A stretch of DNA of 5,778 nt, taken from Synergistaceae bacterium. Lineage in GTDB: Bacteria > Synergistota > Synergistia > Synergistales > Aminobacteriaceae. The notes under the pieces were generated by a model. The model worked only from the letters and a program-made list of their open reading frames with translations, was not told where the DNA came from and did not search any database. Positions 1 to 5,778 of this stretch are shown one piece after another. A program made the position numbers and the translations under genes. The first letter of the stretch is position 1; each line of letters begins with the position of its first letter. The stretch lies in assembly GCA_017448375.1 (NCBI GenBank), contig JAFSLR010000179.1:1-5778 (forward strand). The letters are read 5' to 3'.

Positions 1-2
1 CC

Positions 3-650
3 ATGACTGACGCAATAAAGGACGCACTCATTCAGGCACGCAAAGCCGCCAAAGATATGGAAGAACAAGCCCGTACTCAGACCGAGAAAATTCTCGCTGA
101 GGCTGACGAGGAAGCAAAGAAACATGTTGCCGAAGCTGACGGACTCGTTCAGGCGCGAATTGATGAGGCAGAACGAAAAGCTAACGACATAATAGCTCAG
201 GCAAAAATTTCGGCTGAGGAAATCACACAGTCAACCAAAGACAAACGCGCTCAGGCTGAATATTCGCTCTCAAACATCGAACACGAATTAGAGTCGAAAC
301 GACGTGAAGCCGAACTCAAAGCCGAAGAAATTATATCGTCAGCAAAAACAGAGGCACAAAAAATTCTCGGTGATGCCGAACGCGAAACTGCCCAATATGA
401 AAGCCAGATTAGGACACTGACTCTTCAGAAACAGCAGTTCTTGAAGGACGCTTATTCGCTGCTGATAGATTTCGGGAAAATTGTTGACCGCGCACAGGAA
501 GATATTGACGCAGAGGCCGCAGAATTTCCGCCCGAAGAGATTCCCGAAAGAATGCCGGATATTACAGCTTCCCCCGAATCTCACGTCAGCATTCCCCAAA
601 ACCCCGAAGTAAACGCCGGAACAGTGAATGATAACGCAGAAGAGGAATAA
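3..650 (+). CDS. DivIVA-like coiled-coil protein, C-terminal part (5' end probably outside window)
   Basis: The visible 215 residues are a long Ala/Glu/Lys-rich coiled coil (about residues 5-150), then a short segment with QKQQFLKDAYSLL (about 143-155), then an acidic, proline-rich and probably disordered tail to the end. The opening IKDALIQARKAAKDMEEQA and the QQFL...LL segment resemble the second half of DivIVA-family proteins, which organise cell poles, septum placement or wall growth by binding curved membrane. The family's conserved N-terminal membrane-binding domain (about 60 residues, with an RGY...EVD-type motif) is absent. The frame is open to the window edge and no ribosome binding site can be seen before the ATG at position 3. 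I therefore infer that this Met is internal and that the gene begins upstream. There is no signal peptide or membrane segment. Its 3' end overlaps recG by 23 bases, so the two are probably cotranscribed. A generic coiled-coil protein of another family remains possible. Confidence 0.7.
   Translation: MTDAIKDALIQARKAAKDMEEQARTQTEKILAEADEEAKKHVAEADGLVQARIDEAERKANDIIAQAKISAEEITQSTKDKRAQAEYSLSNIEHELESKRREAELKAEEIISSAKTEAQKILGDAERETAQYESQIRTLTLQKQQFLKDAYSLLIDFGKIVDRAQEDIDAEAAEFPPEEIPERMPDITASPESHVSIPQNPEVNAGTVNDNAEEE
33..230 (+). repeat. Six in-register 11-residue (hendecad) coiled-coil repeats within the DivIVA-like protein
   Basis: Residues 11-76 of the visible protein split without gaps into six 11-residue units: QARKAAKDMEE, QARTQTEKILA, EADEEAKKHVA, EADGLVQARID, EAERKANDIIA and QAKISAEEITQ. 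Each begins with Gln or Glu followed by Ala, with hydrophobic residues recurring near unit positions 9-10 in most units. An 11-residue period is the hallmark of a nearly straight or right-handed coiled coil, as opposed to the left-handed heptad type. At the DNA level this is a degenerate 33-base period, so the repeat is conserved in protein and not in nucleotide sequence. A looser continuation with the same period can be traced to about residue 135. Confidence 0.6.
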
Positions 651-2691
651 CGCCCGATTAACATCACCCGTAACAATCCTCGCAGGAGTCGGCCCGAAAA
701 AAGCTGAGGCGTTCGCCAAACTCGGAGTAATTACGCTTGAGGATCTCTTTTTCCTTATGCCAAGACGATATGAGGACAGGAGATTCCCCAAGCCTTTATC
801 AGAGCTTCAGCCAGGTAACATTGAATGTGCAGTTGCTTACGTCTCTGATATTGCGGAGAATAACGGACGGACTGAGGCTATCATAAGCGATGACTCAGGG
901 ATTGCGCGTGTTGTTTGGTTCACGGACAAAATCGCGGAGTTTGTTCGCGTCGGAATGAAGCTCGCACTTTACGGGCAAATCAGCAATTATTACATTGAGC
1001 CGCAATTCTCACACCCTGAGTTTGAGATTCTCTACAGAAACAGGACTCCGAAAATAATCGGCAGAATTTTTCCCATTTACCCGGCAACAGCAGCATTAAC
1101 TCAAAGGGAGATAAAGAAGTTTGTTGATAATTCCCTTGAGGCTTACGCTGAGTCGTGCCTTAACGATTTTCTACCGAAACGAGTCCTTAAACGCTATAAG
1201 ATGATGAGCCTTAAAGATGCCGTGTTGACGATACATAATCCGCCGGACGAAGACAAATTCATACGCGCAAGAAACAGATTGTCATTTGATGAATTGTTCC
1301 TCCTTCAGGCCGGAGTCATAATGCGCAGAAGAGATTTTACCGGGAAATATCACGCTGACATCATAAAGCCGGGAAAAATTTTCTCACAGTTTGAGGAGAG
1401 ACTCCCGTTCAATATGACGGACGCTCAGAAAATAGCCGTCTACGAAATCTTGCAGGACTTAGAGAAGCCTTACCCTATGAACAGATTATTGCAGGGTGAT
1501 GTAGGGTCGGGGAAAACTCTCGTCGCAATTTTCGCTATGCTTGCGGGAGTCGATTCGGGGGTTCAGTCAGCGTTCATGGCACCGACAGAAATTCTGGCTC
1601 AGCAGCACTACATGAGTCTGAAGAAGTTTCTTGATCCTCTCGGAGTCAAATCAGCACTCCTCACAGGAAGCCTCAAGCCATCAGAACGCCGAGAGATTTT
1701 AGCGGGACTTTCTGACGGTACGATAAATATTGCGGTCGGGACTCATGCTCTCTTCTCTGAGGGCGTAACGTTCAGAGATTTGGCACTGGTTATTGTTGAC
1801 GAACAGCACAGGTTCGGAGTCTTACAGCGCGGAAGCCTCACAGCAAAAGCTATAGCCCCTCACGTACTCGCAATGACAGCAACGCCGATTCCCCGTACCC
1901 TTGTGATGTCGATATACGGAGACCTTGAAGTCTCAACTCTCAACGAAATGCCCAAAGGCCGAAAGAAAATCAAGACAACATCATTACCCCCTAAGCAGTC
2001 AAAAAAAGTATTCGGAATGATTCGCGAACAAGTCAGCAAAGAACATCAAATATATTGGGTGTGTCCAGTAATTGATGAGAGCGAGAGAGATTTGCACAGC
2101 GTAACAGAAGCATATGAGCGTATAAACTCGGCCATGCCCGAAATGAGAGCCGCTATACTTCATGGCCGTATGCCAGCTGATGAAAAGTCGCGCGTAATGG
2201 ATGACTTCAACGCCGGAAAGATTGATATTCTCATTGCGACTACGGTTATTGAAGTAGGTGTTGACGTTCCGAACGCTACAATGATTGTCATACAGGATGC
2301 CGGGCAGTTCGGGCTTTCGCAGCTTCACCAGCTCAGGGGGCGAGTCGGTCGCGGAAAGTCTCAAAGTTACTGCGTCTTGCTTGAGAATAACGATATTACT
2401 GACACGGGGCGTGAAAGAGTTTCGGCGATGGTGAATATTTCAGACGGTTTCGAGCTTTCGGAACAGGATTTGATTCAGCGCGGGCCGGGTGAAATTTGCG
2501 GGACACATCAGCACGGTGTAACGGATTTCAAGGTTGCCGACTTAGTGAGGGACGAGAAAATATTAATCCTAGCGCGCGATGAGGCAAAAATACTTCTTGA
2601 TGACGATCCTAATTTGAGCGGTGAGCCGGAACTCAAACGGGAAATTCTGCGGAGGCTCGGCGGAGTCCTGGAGCTTGCTGCGACATCATGA
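628..2691 (+). CDS. recG: ATP-dependent DNA helicase RecG
   Basis: RecG is a cytoplasmic superfamily 2 double-stranded DNA translocase that regresses stalled forks and branch-migrates Holliday junctions and R- or D-loops. At 687 residues it is normal length. Domains in order: a helical start with a helix-hairpin-helix-like LAGVGPKKAEAF (about 18-29); an OB-fold wedge domain (about 60-145); the helicase core; and a C-terminal TRG translocation motif. Visible motifs are Walker A GDVGSGKT (290-297), APTEILAQQH (motif Ia), Walker B DEQH (391-394) followed by RFGV, TATPIPRT (417-424), ATTVIEVGVDVP (537-548) and QLHQLRGRVGRG (565-576). The TRG region reads RGPGE (618-622) then GTHQHG (625-630), where most RecG proteins have GTRQ. 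The ATG at 628 is the only common start before the conserved region. It overlaps the upstream gene by 23 bases with a weak GGA seven bases upstream, so translation is probably coupled. It also overlaps recX by 4 bases. Confidence 0.97.
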   Translation: MITQKRNNARLTSPVTILAGVGPKKAEAFAKLGVITLEDLFFLMPRRYEDRRFPKPLSELQPGNIECAVAYVSDIAENNGRTEAIISDDSGIARVVWFTDKIAEFVRVGMKLALYGQISNYYIEPQFSHPEFEILYRNRTPKIIGRIFPIYPATAALTQREIKKFVDNSLEAYAESCLNDFLPKRVLKRYKMMSLKDAVLTIHNPPDEDKFIRARNRLSFDELFLLQAGVIMRRRDFTGKYHADIIKPGKIFSQFEERLPFNMTDAQKIAVYEILQDLEKPYPMNRLLQGDVGSGKTLVAIFAMLAGVDSGVQSAFMAPTEILAQQHYMSLKKFLDPLGVKSALLTGSLKPSERREILAGLSDGTINIAVGTHALFSEGVTFRDLALVIVDEQHRFGVLQRGSLTAKAIAPHVLAMTATPIPRTLVMSIYGDLEVSTLNEMPKGRKKIKTTSLPPKQSKKVFGMIREQVSKEHQIYWVCPVIDESERDLHSVTEAYERINSAMPEMRAAILHGRMPADEKSRVMDDFNAGKIDILIATTVIEVGVDVPNATMIVIQDAGQFGLSQLHQLRGRVGRGKSQSYCVLLENNDITDTGRERVSAMVNISDGFELSEQDLIQRGPGEICGTHQHGVTDFKVADLVRDEKILILARDEAKILLDDDPNLSGEPELKREILRRLGGVLELAATS

Positions 2692-3113
2692 GGAACTGGG
2701 AAGAACTCATTGACCCCGAAAGCGAATCGCGGGAAAAATTCTTTGCGTACCTTCTCCGTAAAACCTCAACGCGAAAACAGGCTCAGGAATATTTACGGCG
2801 AATGAAGCTCCCTGAGTCTTTGATGAATGAGGCTGAAGACGCAGGACTGATTGATGACTCGGCGTATGCGAAGTTGTTTGCTGAAGGTCATACTTCATGG
2901 GGGAACGCTAAAATCTCATATGAGCTTTCAATGCGCGGAGTCTCAAGGGAAAATATAAGGCTTGCGCTTGATGAAATTGCTGACGAAACCGAAAGGGCGC
3001 GTGAAATTTCTGAGGGCTTGAGGGAGTCTGGGATTGATGACAGGAAGATAGCTGCCCGGCTCATGTCCAGAGGATTCACGAACAGGGCAGTGAATGAGGC
3101 TTTACGCAAATAA
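2688..3113 (+). CDS. recX: Regulatory protein RecX
   Basis: RecX binds RecA filaments in the cytoplasm and limits (in some bacteria modulates) their assembly, thereby tuning recombination and the SOS response. The 141-residue protein is all-helical and shows the repeated three-helix pattern of the family. The first repeat is about residues 16-56 (AYLLRKTSTRKQAQEYLRRM). The most diagnostic stretch is GLIDDSAYAKLFAEG (53-67), followed by KISYELSMRGVSRENI (75-90). The last repeat is about 115-141 (DDRKIAARLMSRGFTNRAV). It is somewhat shorter than the E. coli protein (166 residues). The start codon overlaps the recG stop as ATGA. The nearest Shine-Dalgarno-like GGAG (2670-2673) is 14 bases away, too far to work well, so translational coupling to recG is likely. 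RecX genes are often next to recA, and here the partner is recG. The 3' end overlaps the convergent flavoenzyme gene by 12 bases. Confidence 0.88.
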   Translation: MRNWEELIDPESESREKFFAYLLRKTSTRKQAQEYLRRMKLPESLMNEAEDAGLIDDSAYAKLFAEGHTSWGNAKISYELSMRGVSRENIRLALDEIADETERAREISEGLRESGIDDRKIAARLMSRGFTNRAVNEALRK

Positions 3114-4169
3114 TTCCGAGATTATATCCGCGACTCTTTCTACCTTGTTGGCCTTAACGACATTTGAACCGCAGAAGAATAATCCGGTCTCCCAGTTCCC
3201 GACTTGAGCGTCAACCAACGCCGCCGCAATGCAGAATGTCTCCTTCGTCTTTCTGTAACGGCAATGCGACAGACAGTTCGCGAAACACGGTTTGCTTTCA
3301 ACGTTTCCTTCGAGGTATTTTGCGACAAACGGATTCTTTATCGCCCTTCCCGGCAAACCCGCAGGACTGTGAATGAGTACAACATCTTCTTCCTTCGCGT
3401 CAATATAGGCCTGTTTGAATCTGTCGGACGCATCGCCCTCAACGGTGCACGCGAAACGAGTCCCCATTTGAACCCCCGAAGCCCCAAGCGAAAACACTCT
3501 CTCAAGGTCGGATTTGTCCCAGATTCCTCCGGCTGCAATAACTGGTATGTCGCTCTTCATCTCATCACGTACGTAACGCACGACATCAGGTACAGCATTT
3601 TCGAGCCTCAGCGCAGGATCGTAGACCTGTTCAATCGTCATCGCTCCCAAATGCCCTCCGGCTGTCGCAGGTTCTTCAACCACAAAAGCATCGGGGACTC
3701 TGTGATATTTCTTCTCCCAATGGCGCGTAATGAGACTCGCTGCTTTTGCTGACGAAACTATAGGCACTAACGCAACATCGGGAAAATCTTTCGTGTAATC
3801 CGGGAGTCTCAGAGGGAGTCCGGCACCTGATATGATGATGTTCGCTCCGCCTTCTGCTGACGATCGCACCTGCCTGTCGTAATCCGTAAGTGCAACCATG
3901 CAATTCACCGCGATTATACCTTCAGGGCCGGCGATTGATTTTGCTTTTGATATTGCTTCCTTTATGACGATTTCGTTCACGTCAAAGTAATTATGCTTTT
4001 CTATCTGGTACAGCGGTGAATCATGTGCAAGTCCTACGCTTGCGATTGTACCTATACCGCCGTTTTTCGCAACATGGCCGGCTAAGTTCGGCCCGGATAT
4101 ATCGACTCCCATTCCCCCCTGTATTAGAGGGTAACGAGGCTTATATTTCCCTATCTTTAATACAGGCAT
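3102..4169 (-). CDS. Nitronate monooxygenase / FabK-type FMN-dependent oxidoreductase
   Basis: This is a TIM-barrel flavoprotein of the 2-nitropropane dioxygenase / nitronate monooxygenase family, which also contains the enoyl-ACP reductase FabK. Numbering from the ATG at 4169 (355 residues), IQGGMG (16-21) and GGIGTIAS (37-44) form the early FMN-binding loops, SGAGLP is at 114-119, and AGGHLG (170-175) carries His173, the likely catalytic His of the family. AAGGIWD (212-218) and GASGVQMGTRF (229-239) bind the FMN phosphate. The C-terminal tail has five Cys (295, 299, 303, 313, 333), a pattern I recall from clostridial relatives. Family members oxidise alkyl nitronates or reduce enoyl-ACP; the sequence does not settle which, and many homologues are uncharacterised. 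Start choice: the frame opens at TTG 4217, but that sits at a probable promoter. TTG 4181 has the best ribosome binding site (AAAGGTG, 8 bases away). ATG 4169 best fits the usual start of homologues. It has no partner gene on its strand downstream. Confidence 0.88.
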   Translation of the reverse strand: MPVLKIGKYKPRYPLIQGGMGVDISGPNLAGHVAKNGGIGTIASVGLAHDSPLYQIEKHNYFDVNEIVIKEAISKAKSIAGPEGIIAVNCMVALTDYDRQVRSSAEGGANIIISGAGLPLRLPDYTKDFPDVALVPIVSSAKAASLITRHWEKKYHRVPDAFVVEEPATAGGHLGAMTIEQVYDPALRLENAVPDVVRYVRDEMKSDIPVIAAGGIWDKSDLERVFSLGASGVQMGTRFACTVEGDASDRFKQAYIDAKEEDVVLIHSPAGLPGRAIKNPFVAKYLEGNVESKPCFANCLSHCRYRKTKETFCIAAALVDAQVGNWETGLFFCGSNVVKANKVERVADIISELFA

Positions 4170-4189
4170 GGCTTCTTTCAATTCAAGCA

Positions 4190-4196
4190 CACCTTT
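4190..4196 (-). promoter_or_regulatory. Shine-Dalgarno-like AAAGGTG that bears on the flavoenzyme start
   Basis: On the minus strand AAAGGTG lies 8 bases before a TTG at 4181 and 20 bases before the ATG at 4169. By spacing it supports the TTG, giving a protein that begins MKEAMPVLKIG. The ATG itself has only a weak AAAGAAG two bases ahead. Both starts keep the entire conserved domain, so only four residues are in question. Confidence 0.45.
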
Positions 4197-4202
4197 CTTT
4201 TT

Positions 4203-4232
4203 GTTATAATTACGCAAAGTATATCACGTTAA
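4203..4232 (-). promoter_or_regulatory. Candidate sigma-70-type promoter for the flavoenzyme gene (two overlapping options)
   Basis: Reading the minus strand, 4226-4218 is TGATATACT, an extended -10 element (TG, one base, then TATACT) with a poor -35. Its transcript would start near 4211 and include the AAAGGTG ribosome binding site. A second option is TTAACG (4232-4227), an 18-base spacer, then TATAAC (4208-4203). That would start near 4196, at the edge of the ribosome binding site, and is less attractive. Either way the upstream-most TTG (4217) would not be usefully translated. No terminator hairpin separates this region from the kinase gene, so read-through from the two-component operon is also possible. 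Confidence 0.45.
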
Positions 4233-4258
4233 GCCCGATTTATTTATACACGTTTAAG
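4220..4258 (-). repeat. Imperfect direct repeat upstream of the flavoenzyme gene
   Basis: On the minus strand CTTAAACGTGTATA (4258-4245) is followed 25 bases later by CTTAACGTGATATA (4233-4220). Apart from one inserted or deleted base in each half they are the same. The first copy covers the last codons and stop of the kinase gene, and the second covers the candidate -10/-35 region. This could be a pair of operator half-sites or a chance similarity in AT-rich DNA. Confidence 0.3.
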
Positions 4259-5587
4259 ACTCACGGTGAAACATGTACCTTCACCCTTTTTGCTTACGGC
4301 TGAAATTTTCCCTCCGTGCGCCTCAACTGTAGCCTTCACGATTGCGAGTCCGACTCCGCTTCCGCCCGTTACCCTAGTGCGCGACTCATCAGCTCTCCAG
4401 AAACGCTCAAAGATATTCGGCAAGTCTTCCGGCGAGATTCCGATTCCAGTATCAGCAACTTCAATCACCGCTTCTTTATCACGAGCGTAAAGCCTGAGTT
4501 TTACATTTCCGTTTTTGTCGGTGTAACGGAGAGCGTTAGACAGAAGGTTATCTATTACATGACGGAATTTTTCGCGGTCAATCTCACATTTAACATTCTC
4601 AAGCTCAGATGAAAGATTTATTCCTGCTTTCGTGAAAACTGGATTGAAACTCTCAATCACATACGCAAGAAATTTCTTCATGTCTGTAACTTCAAGATTA
4701 AGCCGCAAAGTATCGCCCTCAATCCTCGACAATACATCAATATTCCCGATTAAATCCGCAAGCCTCGTCATCTCGTTTACGCAGAGAGTCAAGCGTTCGG
4801 GAGTCGGCTCTAATATCCCGTCAGCAATCGCCTCAATCTGAGTTCTTGTTACGGTTAATGGAGTCCTCAGTTCGTGGGCAACATCAGTCATCAGCCTTCT
4901 GCGTAATTTCTCCTGACCCGACAATGAACGCCCTAAATCCTCAACCCCACGTGTAAGCGCGTCAAGTTCACGAATCCCAACAGGCTTCGACTCCCCGTGA
5001 ACATCATAATCTCCCCTCGCAATATCTTTCGTCCTCTCAATCGCATTTATCACGGGACGGCTTAATTTCCCCGCAACAAAATATCCCAGTCCGCAAGCAA
5101 ACACTATCATCACGAATGCCCCCGAAAGTGTGTAGCGCACAAGATACGATATGAACGACATCTCATAGCGTCCTGAAGGTATACGGCGTTCAATTTCGAG
5201 TCGTCCGGCGTTCCTTGAGAGTCTCACCGTAATATGCTCTGTTTCGGCGCGTGAATAATGATTTCCCCCAATGTGAAGAGGCTCAAGCGTATACACTTCA
5301 CGGGAATTTGAGTCGATTAATGATATTGTCATTCCCCACCATTGGGGGGCAGGTCTGAGAATGTCCCTTACTCTTTGGGGATTCCAGACTCCGCCCTCTT
5401 CACGGTAGAGTACGGATAACGACTCGCCTAAGTTTTCGAGGTCAGCCTGCCTTCTGTTTATCTGGTAATTTCTGAAACCTTCAACGCTCATCTTCAATCC
5501 CAAAAACGGAACAACAATTCCCGCAAAGATTGCCAGAATAACATAAAGCATTAAGAAGTGAGAACGAAGAGACCTACTTCTCATCAT
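4244..5587 (-). CDS. Sensor histidine kinase (BaeS-like, HAMP / HisKA / HATPase_c)
   Basis: This is an inner-membrane sensor kinase that autophosphorylates on His and passes the phosphate to the response regulator encoded just upstream. Numbered from ATG 5587 (447 residues): a basic N-terminus, TM1 about 11-31, an extracytoplasmic sensor of about 120 residues (32-152) with a WWG motif near 83-85, TM2 about 153-173, a HAMP linker about 174-228 starting KLSRPV, the H-box AHELRTPLT with His238, the N-box NLLSN (347-351), G1 DTGIGI (379-384), F-box FERFW (393-397) and G2 GGSGVGLAI (408-416). All catalytic boxes are intact. The signal is unknown; the architecture resembles envelope-stress kinases such as BaeS. 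Start choice lies among TTG 5590, ATG 5587 and ATG 5584. An AGG in the end of the regulator gene is 4 and 7 bases before the two ATGs, so 5584 is about as likely. The gene overlaps the regulator by 11-17 bases. Confidence 0.95.
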   Translation of the reverse strand: MMRSRSLRSHFLMLYVILAIFAGIVVPFLGLKMSVEGFRNYQINRRQADLENLGESLSVLYREEGGVWNPQRVRDILRPAPQWWGMTISLIDSNSREVYTLEPLHIGGNHYSRAETEHITVRLSRNAGRLEIERRIPSGRYEMSFISYLVRYTLSGAFVMIVFACGLGYFVAGKLSRPVINAIERTKDIARGDYDVHGESKPVGIRELDALTRGVEDLGRSLSGQEKLRRRLMTDVAHELRTPLTVTRTQIEAIADGILEPTPERLTLCVNEMTRLADLIGNIDVLSRIEGDTLRLNLEVTDMKKFLAYVIESFNPVFTKAGINLSSELENVKCEIDREKFRHVIDNLLSNALRYTDKNGNVKLRLYARDKEAVIEVADTGIGISPEDLPNIFERFWRADESRTRVTGGSGVGLAIVKATVEAHGGKISAVSKKGEGTCFTVSLKRV

Positions 5588-5778
5588 CAAACCTGTAGCC
5601 GAATCCGTAGACTGTTTTTATCCAGCCGTTTTCGTGGCCTGGTTCGGCGAGTTTCTTGCGCAAGTTTTTGACGTAAGTGTCAATCGTCCTGTCGAAACCG
5701 TCGTAATCATCTCCGAGTGCAGAGCGTATAATCTCATCTCTTGACCATGTTCGTATTGGTTTTGAAGCGAGAGTTGAG
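5574..5778 (-). CDS. OmpR/PhoB-family response regulator, C-terminal DNA-binding part (5' end outside window)
   Basis: Translating the minus strand from 5777 gives 67 codons ending at TAG 5576-5574. They match the winged-helix output domain of OmpR-family regulators. RTWSRDEIIRSALG corresponds to the usual 'xR(E/D)xLL...W/G' helix. GFDRTIDTYVKNLRKKL is the DNA-recognition helix, in the place of the common 'RTVDVHISRLRRKL'. WIKTVYGFGYRF is the C-terminal beta hairpin or wing. The phospho-acceptor receiver domain must lie beyond the window. The gene overlaps the start of the histidine kinase, the usual regulator-kinase order, so the two are a cognate pair in one operon. It probably binds promoter DNA as a dimer when phosphorylated, but its targets cannot be read here. 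The nearest testable candidate is the direct repeat upstream of the flavoenzyme gene. Confidence 0.9.
   Translation of the reverse strand, partial: STLASKPIRTWSRDEIIRSALGDDYDGFDRTIDTYVKNLRKKLAEPGHENGWIKTVYGFGYRFDDEK

Noticed and set aside
339..791. 150-codon minus-strand frame across the DivIVA-like / recG junction
   Set aside because: It is antisense to two well-supported genes. The predicted protein is Phe/Cys-rich with no motif, so it is a shadow frame.
1999..2364. 121-codon minus-strand frame within recG
   Set aside because: It lies opposite the most conserved helicase motifs and shows no independent evidence of coding.
3090..3130. Bidirectional terminator between the convergent recX and flavoenzyme genes
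   Set aside because: The genes overlap and I could find no inverted repeat with flanking T/A tracts there.
3204..3752. 182-codon open frame on the plus strand inside the flavoenzyme gene
   Set aside because: It is wholly antisense to a gene with clear family motifs. Its product is an Arg- and Phe-rich mixture without recognisable domains, which is what the complement of such codons gives.
4170..4217. Longest form of the flavoenzyme starting at TTG 4217
   Set aside because: The TTG lies directly at the candidate extended -10 promoter, and the added residues (RNYNKKKG...) are not typical of the family. The strong ribosome binding site is downstream of it.
4170..4243. Rho-independent terminator or riboswitch between the kinase and flavoenzyme genes
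   Set aside because: No stable GC-rich hairpin with a following U-tract is visible. The gap is short and AT-rich and is better explained by promoter elements.
1..5778. Mobile element, phage, toxin-antitoxin or CRISPR content
   Set aside because: All long frames are explained by housekeeping or signalling genes. No transposase, integrase, terminal repeats, regular spacer arrays or small toxin-like pairs were seen, and composition is even.

Overview
The window is a compact bacterial chromosomal segment of roughly 46-48% GC. It is almost wholly coding and its longest non-coding gap is about 75 bases. It shows no mobile element, tRNA, rRNA or CRISPR array. The codon style is uniform (many GGA, GTC, CTC, TCC codons), so nothing looks recently imported. 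The DivIVA-like / recG / recX order, the mid GC and the RecG sequence style suggest a Synergistota-like or related gut or rumen anaerobe. That placement is an inference from general impression, because no phylogenetic marker could be searched.

Plus-strand block (about 1-3113). Three genes overlap end to end. The first is the C-terminal part of a DivIVA-like coiled-coil protein, whose conserved N-terminal domain probably lies upstream of the window. The second is a full-length RecG branch-migration helicase, which starts 23 bases inside the first gene. The third is a short RecX, whose ATG overlaps the recG stop as ATGA. The overlaps imply one mRNA and translational coupling. RecG remodels stalled forks and recombination junctions, and RecX modulates RecA filaments, so the pair forms a small recombination-repair unit.

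Minus-strand block (3102-5778). Read in the direction of transcription, it holds the last 67 codons of an OmpR-family response regulator, an overlapping BaeS-like sensor histidine kinase, a gap of about 75 bases with a plausible promoter and ribosome binding site, and then a nitronate monooxygenase / FabK-type flavin enzyme with a cysteine-rich C-terminal tail. The last gene converges on recX and overlaps it by 12 bases, with no terminator hairpin visible at the junction.

I do not see a clearly new biological system. The points most worth a second look are the cysteine tail of the flavoenzyme, the near-repeat in its promoter region, the reciprocal stop-codon overlap with recX, the recG-recX coupling, a substitution in the RecG translocation motif, the 11-residue repeats of the DivIVA-like protein, and the strong over-representation of GAGTC/GACTC across the window.
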